From Candidatus Rokuibacteriota bacterium (GTDB taxonomy: Bacteria > Methylomirabilota > Methylomirabilia > Rokubacteriales > CSP1-6), in NCBI GenBank assembly GCA_003220495.1, contig QHSP01000021.1, positions 122,257 to 186,256 of the forward strand: a stretch of DNA of 64,000 bases, in the 5' to 3' direction. The notes under the pieces are model-generated. The model saw nothing but the letters and a program-made list of their open reading frames with translations, did not search any database and was not told the DNA's origin. Each line of letters opens with the position of its first letter. Positions within the stretch are counted from its first letter, which is position 1. A program made the position numbers and the translations under genes. Positions 16,958-25,350 of the stretch are shown here, piece after piece.

Positions 16958-18145
16958 TCAGTGGCGGTGGTCCGGTTGCGTGTGGTCGAACCGCGCGTGG
17001 TGCTGGCGGAGCAGATCCCGGCCGTAGTCGTTCCCGTTCGGCGTGCGGACCACCGTGTGGATGTGGTGCCGCGACGGGGCATCGTTGTCGAAGGCGATCC
17101 CGCGCTGGTGGTCGAACTCGATCAGGATGACCGGGCTGTGGATCCGGTAGTAGAAGACGCCGTCCTCGTCCGTGCCGCCCATCCACGCGAAGTGCGTCTG
17201 GCCGAGATGGAGCTTGACCTCGTTGCGTCGCACCTCGGAATGGCCGGGCCGCATCCGTCCGATGTAGGTCTCGAGCACGTCGAGCAGCATGTGCTGCTGG
17301 GTGGTCGTGAGATCGCCCGAGGCGATGCCCTGGAACTTCATCTCCAGGTTGTCGCGGAACGCCGCGGTGAAGACCTCGCCGGGAAGCTCGGTGCCGATGA
17401 TCGCCCGCTGACGCTGCTCGGGCGTCAGCGCCCGCATGAGCGCCAACCCCTGCCGCTCCTCGGCCTGGAAGACGCGGGTGCCGGCGTGCGGGCCCTCGTG
17501 CGCCGCGACGGGCTCGGAGCCCATGAACATCGGGGTCATCACGACCTGATCGCCGAGGACGAAGCAATTGACGATGAGGTGGTGTCCGTCGATCTGCCAG
17601 CCCCACGGCCCGTCGAACGACGGGATTCCCATCACGCTGAGCCAGTAGAGCCACTCGCCGTACTCGGCCTGGCTCCCCGTGATCGCCAGGACGAGGTCGT
17701 TGAGCCGCATGATGTCGCGCGCCGTCCTGAATCCGTGCGCGCTCAGGCTCTCCCGCAGCAAGGCGAGCGCCCGCTCGCGCTGCGCCGGGCTCATCTCGTC
17801 GAGCGAGAGGCCGTGGCGCATGAGATAGGGATGGATGTTGCTCCACCGCCGCCACGCGTCGCTCTCCAGCGCGAAGAGCGCGCGCTCCCGCTGGGGCTCG
17901 CTCAAGGAATCGACGAACGCGCGAGCGGCGTCGGTGATCTGCCGCGTCGACACGCCCGTCTTCTTGATCGAGAAGAGCCCGGGCGCCACGCTGCCGCCGG
18001 CGGTGATGCCCCTGAAGGGCTCGGCGATCAGGGCTTCGCCGGTCTCGACGTACTTCTGGAGCTGCGGCGGGAGCTCCGTCTGACGAGCACGCGCGGAGAC
18101 CGGAGTGCGCTGTCGCACGTTGAGGCCGGGCGGAGGGCTCGGCAT
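16958..18145 (-). CDS. DUF3500 family protein
   Basis: The protein has 395 residues from ATG 18145. Recognisable DUF3500 features are GLFSIKKTGVSTRQI, AFVDSLSEPQRERALFALES, WGWQIDGHHLIVNCFVLGDQ, ALTPEQRQRAIIG and the C-terminal DGVFYYRIHSPVILIEFDHQ followed by HHIHTVVRTPNGNDYG. The biochemical function of the family is not known. Conserved His residues in the last 60 residues could bind metal. There is no signal peptide. It is the last gene of an operon with an LLM monooxygenase (11-base gap) and a class III aminotransferase. Confidence 0.82.
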   Translation of the reverse strand: MPSPPPGLNVRQRTPVSARARQTELPPQLQKYVETGEALIAEPFRGITAGGSVAPGLFSIKKTGVSTRQITDAARAFVDSLSEPQRERALFALESDAWRRWSNIHPYLMRHGLSLDEMSPAQRERALALLRESLSAHGFRTARDIMRLNDLVLAITGSQAEYGEWLYWLSVMGIPSFDGPWGWQIDGHHLIVNCFVLGDQVVMTPMFMGSEPVAAHEGPHAGTRVFQAEERQGLALMRALTPEQRQRAIIGTELPGEVFTAAFRDNLEMKFQGIASGDLTTTQQHMLLDVLETYIGRMRPGHSEVRRNEVKLHLGQTHFAWMGGTDEDGVFYYRIHSPVILIEFDHQRGIAFDNDAPSRHHIHTVVRTPNGNDYGRDLLRQHHARFDHTQPDHRH

Positions 18146-18156
18146 CGCTCGAGCTC

Positions 18157-19218
18157 CTAACGGCCGCCGGACGCGAGGGCGGCGCGCACGGGCGGCAACA
18201 CCTCGCGGGCGACACGAGCCATGAAGCCTCGCTCGGGATCGTCCGGCGAGGCGGGGTTCGGGATCGGGTGCAGGCAGACGTAGTCGAACGCCGCCGGGGC
18301 CGAGTCGAGCACGCCGAGAAGCTGCTTGACGATCTCGTCCGGCCCGCCGCGTAAGCAGAACGCGTCGGCGGCGGCGTCGGGCAAGAAGTCGACGACGTGG
18401 CCGCTCGCTTCCAGATCGGGCGCGTGGTGAAAGTCGGGGAAGACGTTCCGCTCGCGCTTGAGCTTCTCGGGATCGGGACCAGACCAGGACAGGCGCGGCG
18501 GCTCGAAGAGCATCGGCGAGTACTCGTAGTAGCCCGCGGCCATCGATTTGCCCATCGCCAGCGCTCGGCCCGGATCTTCTACGAGCACGGTGTGGAACAC
18601 CGCACCCAGGCCGATTTTGGACGGGTCGCGACCGGCCGCGGCGGCTCCCGCGCGGATCTCCTGGATCGACTTCGTGAGGTTCGCCTGGTGAGTCCCGACA
18701 CGGATGAAGACGCCGTCGGCGACGCCACCGGCCATCCTGAGCGTGCGGGGCCCCCCGGCCGCGATCCAGATCGGGACCGGGCGGTGATGCGGCAGCCTCG
18801 CCGGCTCGCGCGCGCCGACATCGACCGCCCGGCCATCGAGCAGCGCGCGCATCAGCCGTGTGCTCGCCTCCAGCTCGCTGACGCGCGCCGGCTTGAGCCC
18901 GGCCAGGCGCACGGCGGTGTCCCCGACGCCCCAGCCGAGCAACGTGCGCCCGGGTGCGAGCTCGTCCACCGTCGCGATCGACGACGCCGTGACGGTCGGA
19001 TGGCGGTTCACGGGATTCGACAGGAGCGTCGCCAACAGTATCCGCTCGGTGGCGCGGGCCGCGGCGGCCATCAGCACGTAGGCGTCGCGCCGGCGGAGCT
19101 GGGAATCCGGCTGGAACGCCGCGTCCCAGCCGAGCGTCTCGGCTCGCCGCACGTCGGCGGCGAACGCGTCGACCGTGCGCGCGTCGAAGCGATTGAGACC
19201 GAACCGGGGGATCGCCAC
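18157..19218 (-). CDS. LLM-class flavin-dependent oxidoreductase
   Basis: This 353-residue luciferase-like (beta/alpha)8 protein uses FMN or F420. Family blocks are FGLNRFDARTVDAF, AETLGWDAAFQPDSQL, RHPTVTASSIATVDELAPGR, TLLGWGVGD and PVPIWIAAGGPRTLRMAGGVADG. The overall pattern (IAAGGPRTL..AG..ADG) is that of methylenetetrahydromethanopterin reductase-like monooxygenases or dehydrogenases. Spacing to the upstream aminotransferase stop is 2 bases, so the two are in one operon. The substrate is unknown. Confidence 0.85.
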   Translation of the reverse strand: MAIPRFGLNRFDARTVDAFAADVRRAETLGWDAAFQPDSQLRRRDAYVLMAAAARATERILLATLLSNPVNRHPTVTASSIATVDELAPGRTLLGWGVGDTAVRLAGLKPARVSELEASTRLMRALLDGRAVDVGAREPARLPHHRPVPIWIAAGGPRTLRMAGGVADGVFIRVGTHQANLTKSIQEIRAGAAAAGRDPSKIGLGAVFHTVLVEDPGRALAMGKSMAAGYYEYSPMLFEPPRLSWSGPDPEKLKRERNVFPDFHHAPDLEASGHVVDFLPDAAADAFCLRGGPDEIVKQLLGVLDSAPAAFDYVCLHPIPNPASPDDPERGFMARVAREVLPPVRAALASGGR

Positions 19219-19220
19219 GA

Positions 19221-20627
19221 TCAGCTCGCGCCGAGCAAGCCGCCCATCTCGTCGATCGCCTTGTCGAGGACCGCGACGACCCGGTCAATCTCGGCGCGCG
19301 TGATCACGAGCGGCGGGGAGAGCACGATGGTGCTGCCGAGATGGCGGCCGCCGCCCGAACGGCCGACGATCACGCCGTTGCGGCGCGCGAAGTCGACGAC
19401 GCCCTTGATCCGGTCGGCCGGCATCGCTTCTTTCGTGCGGCGATCGCGGACGAGCTCGATGCCCGCGAAGAGCCCCTTGCCGCGCACGTCGCCCACCCAG
19501 GGGTGCTTGAGCAAGGTGCGAAGGCCGTCGAGGAGATACGCCCCGTTCTCGGCCGAGCGCTCGACCAGGCGCTCCTGGAGAATGATCTCGATGTTGCGGT
19601 CGGCGACGGCCGCGGCGACCGGATGGCCGCCGTACGTCGAGATCTGGAACACCTGGCGGTTCTCGGACACCTCGCCGACGAACGACTTGAACACGTCGTT
19701 GCGAACGACGGTGGCGGCGATCGGCAGATAGGCGCTCACGATGCCCTTGGCGATCGCCACGATGTCCGGGCGGACGCCCGAGTGCTGGTGGGCGAACATC
19801 TTGCCCGTGCGGCCGAAGCCATTGATGACCTCGTCGATGTGGAGGAGGCAGCCGTACTTCTTGGCGACGGCGGCGACCTCGGGCAGATAGTCGTCCGGCG
19901 GTACTGCGACGCCGACCGCACTCATGATCGGCTCCACCAGGACGGTCGACACGGTGTCCGGCCCCTCGCCCTGGATCGTCGCCTCGATGTTCTTCACGCA
20001 CGCGAGCTCGCACGACGGGTAGGTGAGCCCGAAGGGGCAGCGATAGCAGTAGGGCGGCGCCACGTGGACGAAGTCGTTGCCACCGAGCGGCTCGAACTTC
20101 ATCTTGCGGTCGCCCATTCCGCCGGCGGCCAGGGTGGCGAGCGTCGTGCCGTGATAGCCGAGATAGCGGCTGATCGTCTTGTAACGGTACTGCCCGGGGT
20201 TCTCGTGCTTGGTGTACTGCCGCGCGAACTTGAAGCCGGCCTCGTTGGCCTCGGAGCCCGACGCGACGAAGTAGACGTGGTTGTCACCGCCCAGAAGGCC
20301 GTTCACGCGCTGGGCCAGCCGCGCGGCCGGCTCGTTCATCGCGGTGTGCGGATAGTACGGCAGCGTGCGCATCTGGGCGGCGGCGACGTCGGCCAGCTCG
20401 GTGCGGCCGTAGCCGACGTTCACGCACCAGAGACCGGCCATCGCGTCCAGGTACTCGGTGCCGTCGGCGTCGACGACGGTCGAGCCACGGCCCTCGACGA
20501 TCACGAGCGGCTCGGCCTCGAGCTGCCGGTGGGCGACGACCGGGTGCAGCACGTTGTCGAGGTCTTGCCTCACGACGGCCGCGCGGCCGTCGACGTGGGC
20601 GGAGGGGTCGCTTGCGGGCTGCGTCAT
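19221..20627 (-). CDS. Class III (omega-amino acid type) PLP aminotransferase
   Basis: At 468 residues it matches the aspartate aminotransferase superfamily class III. It shows DGTEYLDAMAGLWCVNVGYG near the N-terminus, FVASGSEANEAGFKFAR (cofactor phosphate), LLHIDEVINGFGRTG with the PLP-contacting Asp, and IAKGIVSAYLPIAA with the Schiff-base Lys. It resembles omega-amino acid:pyruvate transaminases acting on beta-alanine or amines. Unusually there is a Cys cluster between ~200 and 220 (YCYRCPFGLTYPSCELAC), seen in a subset of class III enzymes. It is the first gene of the aminotransferase-LLM-DUF3500 operon. Confidence 0.88.
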   Translation of the reverse strand: MTQPASDPSAHVDGRAAVVRQDLDNVLHPVVAHRQLEAEPLVIVEGRGSTVVDADGTEYLDAMAGLWCVNVGYGRTELADVAAAQMRTLPYYPHTAMNEPAARLAQRVNGLLGGDNHVYFVASGSEANEAGFKFARQYTKHENPGQYRYKTISRYLGYHGTTLATLAAGGMGDRKMKFEPLGGNDFVHVAPPYCYRCPFGLTYPSCELACVKNIEATIQGEGPDTVSTVLVEPIMSAVGVAVPPDDYLPEVAAVAKKYGCLLHIDEVINGFGRTGKMFAHQHSGVRPDIVAIAKGIVSAYLPIAATVVRNDVFKSFVGEVSENRQVFQISTYGGHPVAAAVADRNIEIILQERLVERSAENGAYLLDGLRTLLKHPWVGDVRGKGLFAGIELVRDRRTKEAMPADRIKGVVDFARRNGVIVGRSGGGRHLGSTIVLSPPLVITRAEIDRVVAVLDKAIDEMGGLLGAS

Positions 20628-20788
20628 GTCGTTCTCTCCTGACCTGGATTTCGGCCTGGATTATACGCTGGCGCCGGCCTCGGCTCCGCGGAAGCCCTTC
20701 GAGCCGGCGGCGTGCGCGACGACGGCCCCGACGGACCCCGAGGTCGCGTGGGGCCGCCATCGCCTCCGACTGGCGCGCCGCCGCGAGC
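20628..20788. other. Intergenic region, no feature seen
   Basis: About 160 bases between the aminotransferase start and the Pal stop. It should hold the aminotransferase promoter on the minus strand. GGAGAGAAC upstream of the ATG is the likely ribosome site. No clear operator or hairpin was identified. Confidence 0.3.
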
Positions 20789-21373
20789 CTACTCGGTCTT
20801 GACGAGGAAATGCGCGCGCCGGTTTTGGGCCCAGCAGGCTTCGGTGTGCTCTTTGCACAGAGAGTGCTCGAGTCCGTAGCTGACGATCGAGATCCGGTTG
20901 GCCTGGATGCCGAGCGCGGTCAGATAGCTCATGGCCGCCTTCGCGCGCCGCTCGCCGAGCGCCAGGTTGTACTCGGACGTCCCGCGCTCGTCGGCGTGGC
21001 CTTCGATCAGCAGCAGCGTCCTCCCGTTGGTCTTGAGCCACGCCGCGTTGGCGTCGAGAATCTTTGCGTCTGCCGGACGGATATCGTACTTGTCGAAATC
21101 GAAGTAGAGGTCCTTGAGCGCGGTATTCGCCATGAAGTCGCGTGGCGACGGCCGGGCGGCCGTCGGGCTGTCGGTCCGCGCGGCGCTGCTCGCGCCTCCG
21201 GCAGTCGCCGGGGACTGCGCGGCCATCGGCTGGGGCCGGCTCGCGGCGGTCGAGCCCGCCGAGGCTCCCGGAGCCGGCGCCGACGCCGACGCGGGCATCG
21301 TCGCGGGCTGTTTGGCGCACCCGCTCGCGACCAGGATCAGCAGCGCGGTTGGAACCATCAGGACGCTTCTCAT
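20789..21373 (-). CDS. pal: Peptidoglycan-associated lipoprotein Pal
   Basis: It has 194 residues from ATG 21373 (GGAGGG upstream). The lipoprotein signal ends LVASGC. A ~70-residue Ala/Pro/Ser-rich linker precedes the OmpA-like domain, which begins DLYFDFDKYDIRPADAKIL and contains the peptidoglycan-binding block IEGHADERGTSEYNLALGER and SIVSYGLE. Pal anchors the outer membrane to peptidoglycan in the Tol-Pal system. Two Cys in the C-terminal HSLCKEHTEACW are typical of many Pal proteins. tolA, tolB and ybgF are not adjacent; instead a small coiled-coil membrane protein is directly upstream. Confidence 0.92.
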   Translation of the reverse strand: MRSVLMVPTALLILVASGCAKQPATMPASASAPAPGASAGSTAASRPQPMAAQSPATAGGASSAARTDSPTAARPSPRDFMANTALKDLYFDFDKYDIRPADAKILDANAAWLKTNGRTLLLIEGHADERGTSEYNLALGERRAKAAMSYLTALGIQANRISIVSYGLEHSLCKEHTEACWAQNRRAHFLVKTE

Positions 21374-21410
21374 TGGTTGACCCTCCTTCGCGCGACCCGG
21401 CAAGGTCGCG

Positions 21411-21647
21411 CTACTTTTTGCCCTGGCTCAGCGCCTGCTCCAGGCGGGCACGGCGCTCGCGCTCGCTCTGTAGCTCCTCTTCCGTCTTCTTGAGCTTGGC
21501 CTGCAGCGTCTTGATCTCATCGCCCTGCTGATTCTGAAGCGTACGGATCTCGTCACGCAGGCGGTTCGCCGCCGTTCCCCACCACAGGAACCCGGCCAGC
21601 ACGCCGACCACTGCCGCGCCGACCGCAATCGCGATCATCCGCGTCAT
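21411..21647 (-). CDS. Small membrane protein with coiled-coil tail
   Basis: The 78-residue protein has one N-terminal transmembrane helix (AVGAAVVGVLAGFLWWG) and then a heptad-rich, highly charged coiled coil (IRTLQNQQGDEIKTLQAKL to the C-terminus). It lies 37 bases upstream of pal on the same strand. No named family. By analogy with CpoB/YbgF, whose N-terminus is a trimeric coiled coil, it could work with Pal, but that is inference from position. Confidence 0.7.
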   Translation of the reverse strand: MTRMIAIAVGAAVVGVLAGFLWWGTAANRLRDEIRTLQNQQGDEIKTLQAKLKKTEEELQSERERRARLEQALSQGKK

Positions 21648-21717
21648 GAGCCTCGGACCTCCCCGGCGGCGCTCGCCGCCGCTGCTGCGCCTTGAAGTGA
21701 GACGACGGCGTCTTTCC

Positions 21718-22188
21718 TCAGCGCCTGCTCTTCTTCGCTCGCGGCTGGCCGGCGCCGTTCAGCTCGACGACCCGGGTCAGAGTGGACGCCAGCGCCGGAC
21801 CGCCCGTCCGAAGCTCGGCCATCGAGTTGAGCGCCAGCTTTCGCAGAACGGCCTCGCCGCGCGACGTCAGCTCGACGACGACACCGCGTCGATCCAGGTC
21901 GGCCCGCCGGCGCCGCACCATGCCCCGCTGCGCCAGCCGATCGACCAGCTGCACAGTCGCGTGATGGCGGATCTGCAGGCGCTCGGTCAGCGCCCCGATC
22001 GTCGCCGGCCGGCGGCGCTCGAACCCTTTCACCTGCAAGAGGAGGACGTAGTGCTGCGGCTCGACCCCCGCGGCCCGCGCGGCCTCTTCGCGAACCCGGA
22101 GGAAACGCCGAATGTGATAGCGAAGATCGGCGAGCGTCTCGTAGTCCACTTGCGGTAGTGGCCGGCGGCGCACGCTCCGCGTAGCCAT
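21718..22188 (-). CDS. MarR-family transcriptional regulator
   Basis: This 156-residue winged-helix protein has the MarR pattern: LLQVKGFERRRPATIGALTE, then the recognition helix HHATVQLVDRLAQRGMVRRR and the wing DLDRRGVVVELTSRGEAVL. The winged helix lies at about residues 55-125. A perfect 6-3-6 palindrome (22205-22219) begins 17 bases upstream of its start, as expected for autorepression. The nearest divergent features are the small zinc-ribbon-like gene and the tRNA. No obvious target pump is adjacent. Confidence 0.88.
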   Translation of the reverse strand: MATRSVRRRPLPQVDYETLADLRYHIRRFLRVREEAARAAGVEPQHYVLLLQVKGFERRRPATIGALTERLQIRHHATVQLVDRLAQRGMVRRRRADLDRRGVVVELTSRGEAVLRKLALNSMAELRTGGPALASTLTRVVELNGAGQPRAKKSRR

Positions 22189-22204
22189 TGTCGAATCGGG
22201 ACTA

Positions 22205-22219
22205 TATCACGCTGTGATA
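22205..22219. promoter_or_regulatory. Palindromic operator upstream of marR-type gene
   Basis: TATCAC-GCT-GTGATA is a perfect inverted repeat in an AT-rich island of an otherwise GC-rich region. MarR proteins typically bind such 15-20 base palindromes that overlap the promoter. Position 16 bases before the regulator start fits autoregulation. Confidence 0.6.
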
Positions 22220-22342
22220 ACTCGTGTCATCGTATGCTCTGTACGCGATTCGGGCCGGCTCGCCGTCACCACAAAACTTCCGCCTTCGAGCGTTCCGGAG
22301 TAAAATCCAGCCGACCGGATTCATTGCTGTGCAGTATACCGC

Positions 22343-22540
22343 TCAGATTGGCGAGACTGCTTCAGGAACCCGTTCTGATCCGCGTTGCTTGCGCTCGAGC
22401 TCCCAGGCCGCAAAGCACTTCGTATGAAGGTGATATCGCGTCAAGCCGGGCGTCGCGCCGTGCCGAGTTAATTCGATCTCGAGCTCCATCTGGTTACGGG
22501 TCACCGGTTCGCCGCAGAGCGTGCAGGTGTGCGCAACCAT
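22343..22540 (-). CDS. Small zinc-ribbon-like protein
   Basis: The ATG at 22540 is chosen because GGGAGG lies 7 bases upstream; an in-frame GTG two codons earlier would overlap that site. The 65-residue product begins MVAHTCTLCGEPVTRNQM, giving a CxxC knuckle, and later has YHLHTKCFAAWELE. Two Cys plus His/Cys could bind one zinc ion. This resembles short nucleic-acid or protein-binding zinc ribbons. Function unknown. Confidence 0.6.
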   Translation of the reverse strand: MVAHTCTLCGEPVTRNQMELEIELTRHGATPGLTRYHLHTKCFAAWELERKQRGSERVPEAVSPI

Positions 22541-22626
22541 GTCCACGCCTCCCGAGCGACTTTCCCCACATCGGAGGGCACAACTGCTTGACAGCCGTTC
22601 GCTAAGTGGTTAAGGTCCCGAGCCAC

Positions 22627-22703
22627 GGACGATTAGCTCAGTTGGTTAGAGCGCTGGCCTCACATGCCAGAGGTCACTGGTTCAAGTCCAGTATCGTCCA
22701 CCA
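22627..22703 (+). tRNA. tRNA-Val (anticodon CAC)
   Basis: The cloverleaf is complete: acceptor GGACGAT pairs with ATCGTCC; D-arm region TAGCTCAGTTGGTTAGAGC; anticodon stem CTGGC/GCCAG with loop CTCACAT, so anticodon CAC reads GUG (Val); T-arm ACTGG TTCAAGT CCAGT. Discriminator A and CCA are encoded. The 28 bases at its 3' end recur at 22972-22999. Confidence 0.95.
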
Positions 22704-22971
22704 ATTCACTCAGGTACCCTCCGCAGGGCGGGTCATCTTCCCCGCAGACCGAAATCGACGACCCCCAGCCGCCAGCAGCACGAGCGCGACAACCCCAGTG
22801 AGAAACCTCATGAGATCGTCTGTCCGGAAGGGGGCCAGGTCAATCGGACGCACCGGTATCGTGCCCTTCGCGAGACTCCTACCCGACTCTTCCGGCAAAT
22901 CCCGGGAAAACACCTACTTGCAGACTCCCTTTGGCGTGTGCATACTTCCGCCCACTTGGAGGTAGCGACGG
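22704..22971. other. Segment between tRNA-Val and its 3'-end duplicate
   Basis: About 270 bases. No convincing gene. The only candidate is a 33-residue minus-strand reading frame (22710-22811) beginning MRFLTGVVALVLLAAGG, a possible single transmembrane peptide with a weak ribosome site. Because the segment is flanked by near-identical tRNA ends, it may be an excision or insertion scar. Confidence 0.35.
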
Positions 22972-22999
22972 ACTGGTTCGAGTCCAGTATCGTTCACCA
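22972..22999 (+). repeat. Duplicate of tRNA-Val 3' end (T-arm plus acceptor strand plus CCA)
   Basis: 26 of 28 bases match 22676-22703: ACTGGTTCG, then AGTCCAGTATCGTTCACCA. The T-stem still pairs, but no matching 5' acceptor half, D-arm or anticodon arm is found at the expected distance upstream. It is therefore a partial tRNA copy, of the kind left by integration at a tRNA gene or by recombination between tandem tRNAs. Confidence 0.75.
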
Positions 23000-23050
23000 T
23001 TAACCGCGGTAGAGAATTAACGGTTTGTTTTTCGTCCCCGGGAGCGGCTC

Positions 23051-23947
23051 ATGAAGGTCAGCGTTTTCTTTGACGGGCAGAACTTCTACCGGTCTCTTCA
23101 GCGCTATGACGAATCGCTCCGTGTCGACTACGACCGGCTCGCGGCCTGGATCACCCAGGCCGTCGGCGGTCCCGGCGCGATCTTCGCGGGCGCCCACTAC
23201 TACGTCGGCGTGTCGTCCGACGCGCCGCCGCTGGTCGAGGGCTTTCTCAAGGGCCTCGAGCTCCGCCCGGGCTACTTCGTCAAGCGCGAGTTGCGCGTGC
23301 GCCGCTCCGGGCGCTGTCCGGCGTGCAGCGTCGACTACGAGTACACCACCGAGAAGCGGGTGGACACGCGGCTCGTCGCGGACATCATCCAGTATGCGGC
23401 GATCGGTGCCTTCGACGCCGCGGTGCTCGTGTCGGGCGACGACGATTTCGTTCCAGCGGTCGAGGCGGTGAACGCACTCGGCAAGCAGGTGTGGGTGGCG
23501 ACGTGGTCGGCCGACGAGCTCTCCAAGGATCTGCGCGTGCGCTGCTTCGGGCAGATCCACCTGAGCGACGGTATCCCGGTGTTCAAGGTCGAGCGGCCCC
23601 GAACGTTCGAGCGCGCTCCGACCCGCATGGCGCCGTCGCGCCTGGCGCGCCCCACGGCGCAGCCGGTCTCGGGCGTGGCGCTCGAGCGAGCGCTCCAGGA
23701 GCTGCAGCGCGCCGAGGCGCGCCTGCCGCACGTGAGCCGCGGCTACTTCGTCATGCGCTGGAAGTCTCACCAGCTGCCTCCGGTCGGCACCGACCGGGAG
23801 CTGCTCGTGCAGCAGCTGATCGGGGCCGGGCTGGCCGAGGAATTCGAGGTCAAGGACGCGGAAGGCCGGAGCGTCACCGCGATCCGGAGCCGAGAGCCCA
23901 ACGGCAACGTCCGGGAGCCCGACGGCAACCTCGCGCTGCCAGGATAG
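23051..23947 (+). CDS. NYN-domain (PIN-like) putative ribonuclease
   Basis: This 298-residue protein begins KVSVFFDGQNFYRSL, the first acidic strand of NYN/LabA domains. Further conserved acidic positions occur in EKRVDTRLVADIIQYAA and VLVSGDDDFVPAVEAV. A CPAC pair at ~93-96 may bind zinc. NYN domains are metal-dependent nucleases related to PIN and FLAP nucleases and usually act on RNA. The C-terminal ~100 residues form a second region ending in a short acidic and Pro/Gly-rich tail. It begins 50 bases after the tRNA fragment; a role in tRNA processing is possible but unproven. Confidence 0.85.
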   Translation: MKVSVFFDGQNFYRSLQRYDESLRVDYDRLAAWITQAVGGPGAIFAGAHYYVGVSSDAPPLVEGFLKGLELRPGYFVKRELRVRRSGRCPACSVDYEYTTEKRVDTRLVADIIQYAAIGAFDAAVLVSGDDDFVPAVEAVNALGKQVWVATWSADELSKDLRVRCFGQIHLSDGIPVFKVERPRTFERAPTRMAPSRLARPTAQPVSGVALERALQELQRAEARLPHVSRGYFVMRWKSHQLPPVGTDRELLVQQLIGAGLAEEFEVKDAEGRSVTAIRSREPNGNVREPDGNLALPG

Positions 23948-23975
23948 GGCCGGCGCCGCGGGTATCGTTGGCCGG

Positions 23976-25254
23976 ATGACGCTGGCCGAGCGCCTGACGG
24001 AATTCGCCGCACGTCTCGAGTTCGACGATCTCCCGAGCGAAGTCGTCGCAGGCGTTCGCCTGCGCGCGCTCGACATCCTCGGCATCGCGCTGGCCTCCTC
24101 GACGTCCGAGCTGGCGCCGGCGCCTGCAGCGTCGTCGGCTCGAGCCTGACCGCCGCGCCCCCGCTTGCCGCGCTCGCCAACGACGCCCTGGCGCACGGGC
24201 TCGACTTCGACGACACGCACGCCGTTTCGATCACGCACGCGTCCTCGGTGATCCTGCCGACCGTGCTGGCCCTCGGTGAGGCGGGTGGGCACAGCGAATC
24301 GGCATGGCGGCGCCGGGGGAGTTCCACGCGCGCGGCTGGCACGCGACGGCGGTGTGCGGCGCCTTCGGTGCGACGCTGGCCGCCGGACGGCTCGAAGGGC
24401 TGGATCGCGGGCGACTCACGGCCGCGCTCGGCATCGCCGGCAGCTTTGCCTCGGGAATCATCGAGCACCTCGAGGACGGGCCGTGGGTGAAGCGAGTGCA
24501 TCCGGGCTGGGCCGCCCACTCCGGTGTGGTCGCCGCCGGGCTCGCGCGCGGCGGATTCACCGGGCCCGCGACGATCCTCGAAGGCCGCTTCGGCTTCTAT
24601 CGCACGTTCCTCCGCTCGGAGCCCGACCGGGCGCCGTTCGACACGCTCGGGAAAGAGTGGGAGACGCTCCGCGTGGGATTCAAGCCGTACCCGTGCTGTC
24701 ACTACAACCACGCCTACCTCGACTGCGCGCTCGCCCTGCGTCGCGAGCACCGGATCGAGCCCGATGCGATCGAAGGGATCGAGTGCCGGGTGCCCGCCGG
24801 CGAGGTGCCGATCGTCTGCGAGCCGCGTGACTCGAAGCTGCGGCCGCGCACGCCGTACGACGCCCAGTTCAGCCTGGCGTACTCGGTCGCCGCGGCGCTG
24901 GTGGATGGCCGCGTCGGGCTCGACACGTACACCAAGGACCGGATTCGCGACGAGCGCACGCTGGCGCTGGCGGCGCGGGTCGAGCACACCGTCGACCCCG
25001 CCTCGCGCTTTCCCGACGGGTTCCCGGGATGGGTCCGCGTTCGTCTCCGCGACGGCCGGCTGGTCGAGGCGCGGGAGCCCGACGGGCGCGGGGGCGCGGC
25101 GCGGCCCCTCGAGCCCGAGGCGATCGTCGCCAAGTTCCGCGACAATGCCCGGCGCGCGCTCCCGGCCGACCGGGTGGCGACGATCGAGCGGGCCGCCCTT
25201 TCGCTCGACGCGCTGGACAACGTCGGGAGCCTCCTGGCCGCGTGTCGCGGCTGA
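23976..25254 (+). pseudogene. MmgE/PrpD-family protein, broken in three frames
   Basis: The gene starts with LAERLTEFAARLEFDDLP and LDILGIALASS (frame of 23976) but stops at 24147-24149. From about 24122 homology-like sequence continues one frame over: LAALANDALAHGLDFDDTHA and SVILPTVLALGEAG. From about 24304 it moves to the third frame: FHARGWHATAVCGAFGATLA through the C-terminal domain to TGA 25254. MmgE/PrpD proteins (2-methylcitrate dehydratase-like, ~450 residues) contain exactly these blocks in order. The spacing between blocks is shorter than in intact members, so two out-of-frame deletions are inferred. The 3' part (316 residues) could still be translated from ATG 24304. Confidence 0.8.
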
Positions 25255-25350
25255 TCGCGTGCTCCGGAATGTCGGGTCCTCACACCCGAGCGTTATCACG
25301 AGGTTAGCGACAAGTGTTGCGACCCTCGTCGAGGCGGTACAATCATATAT

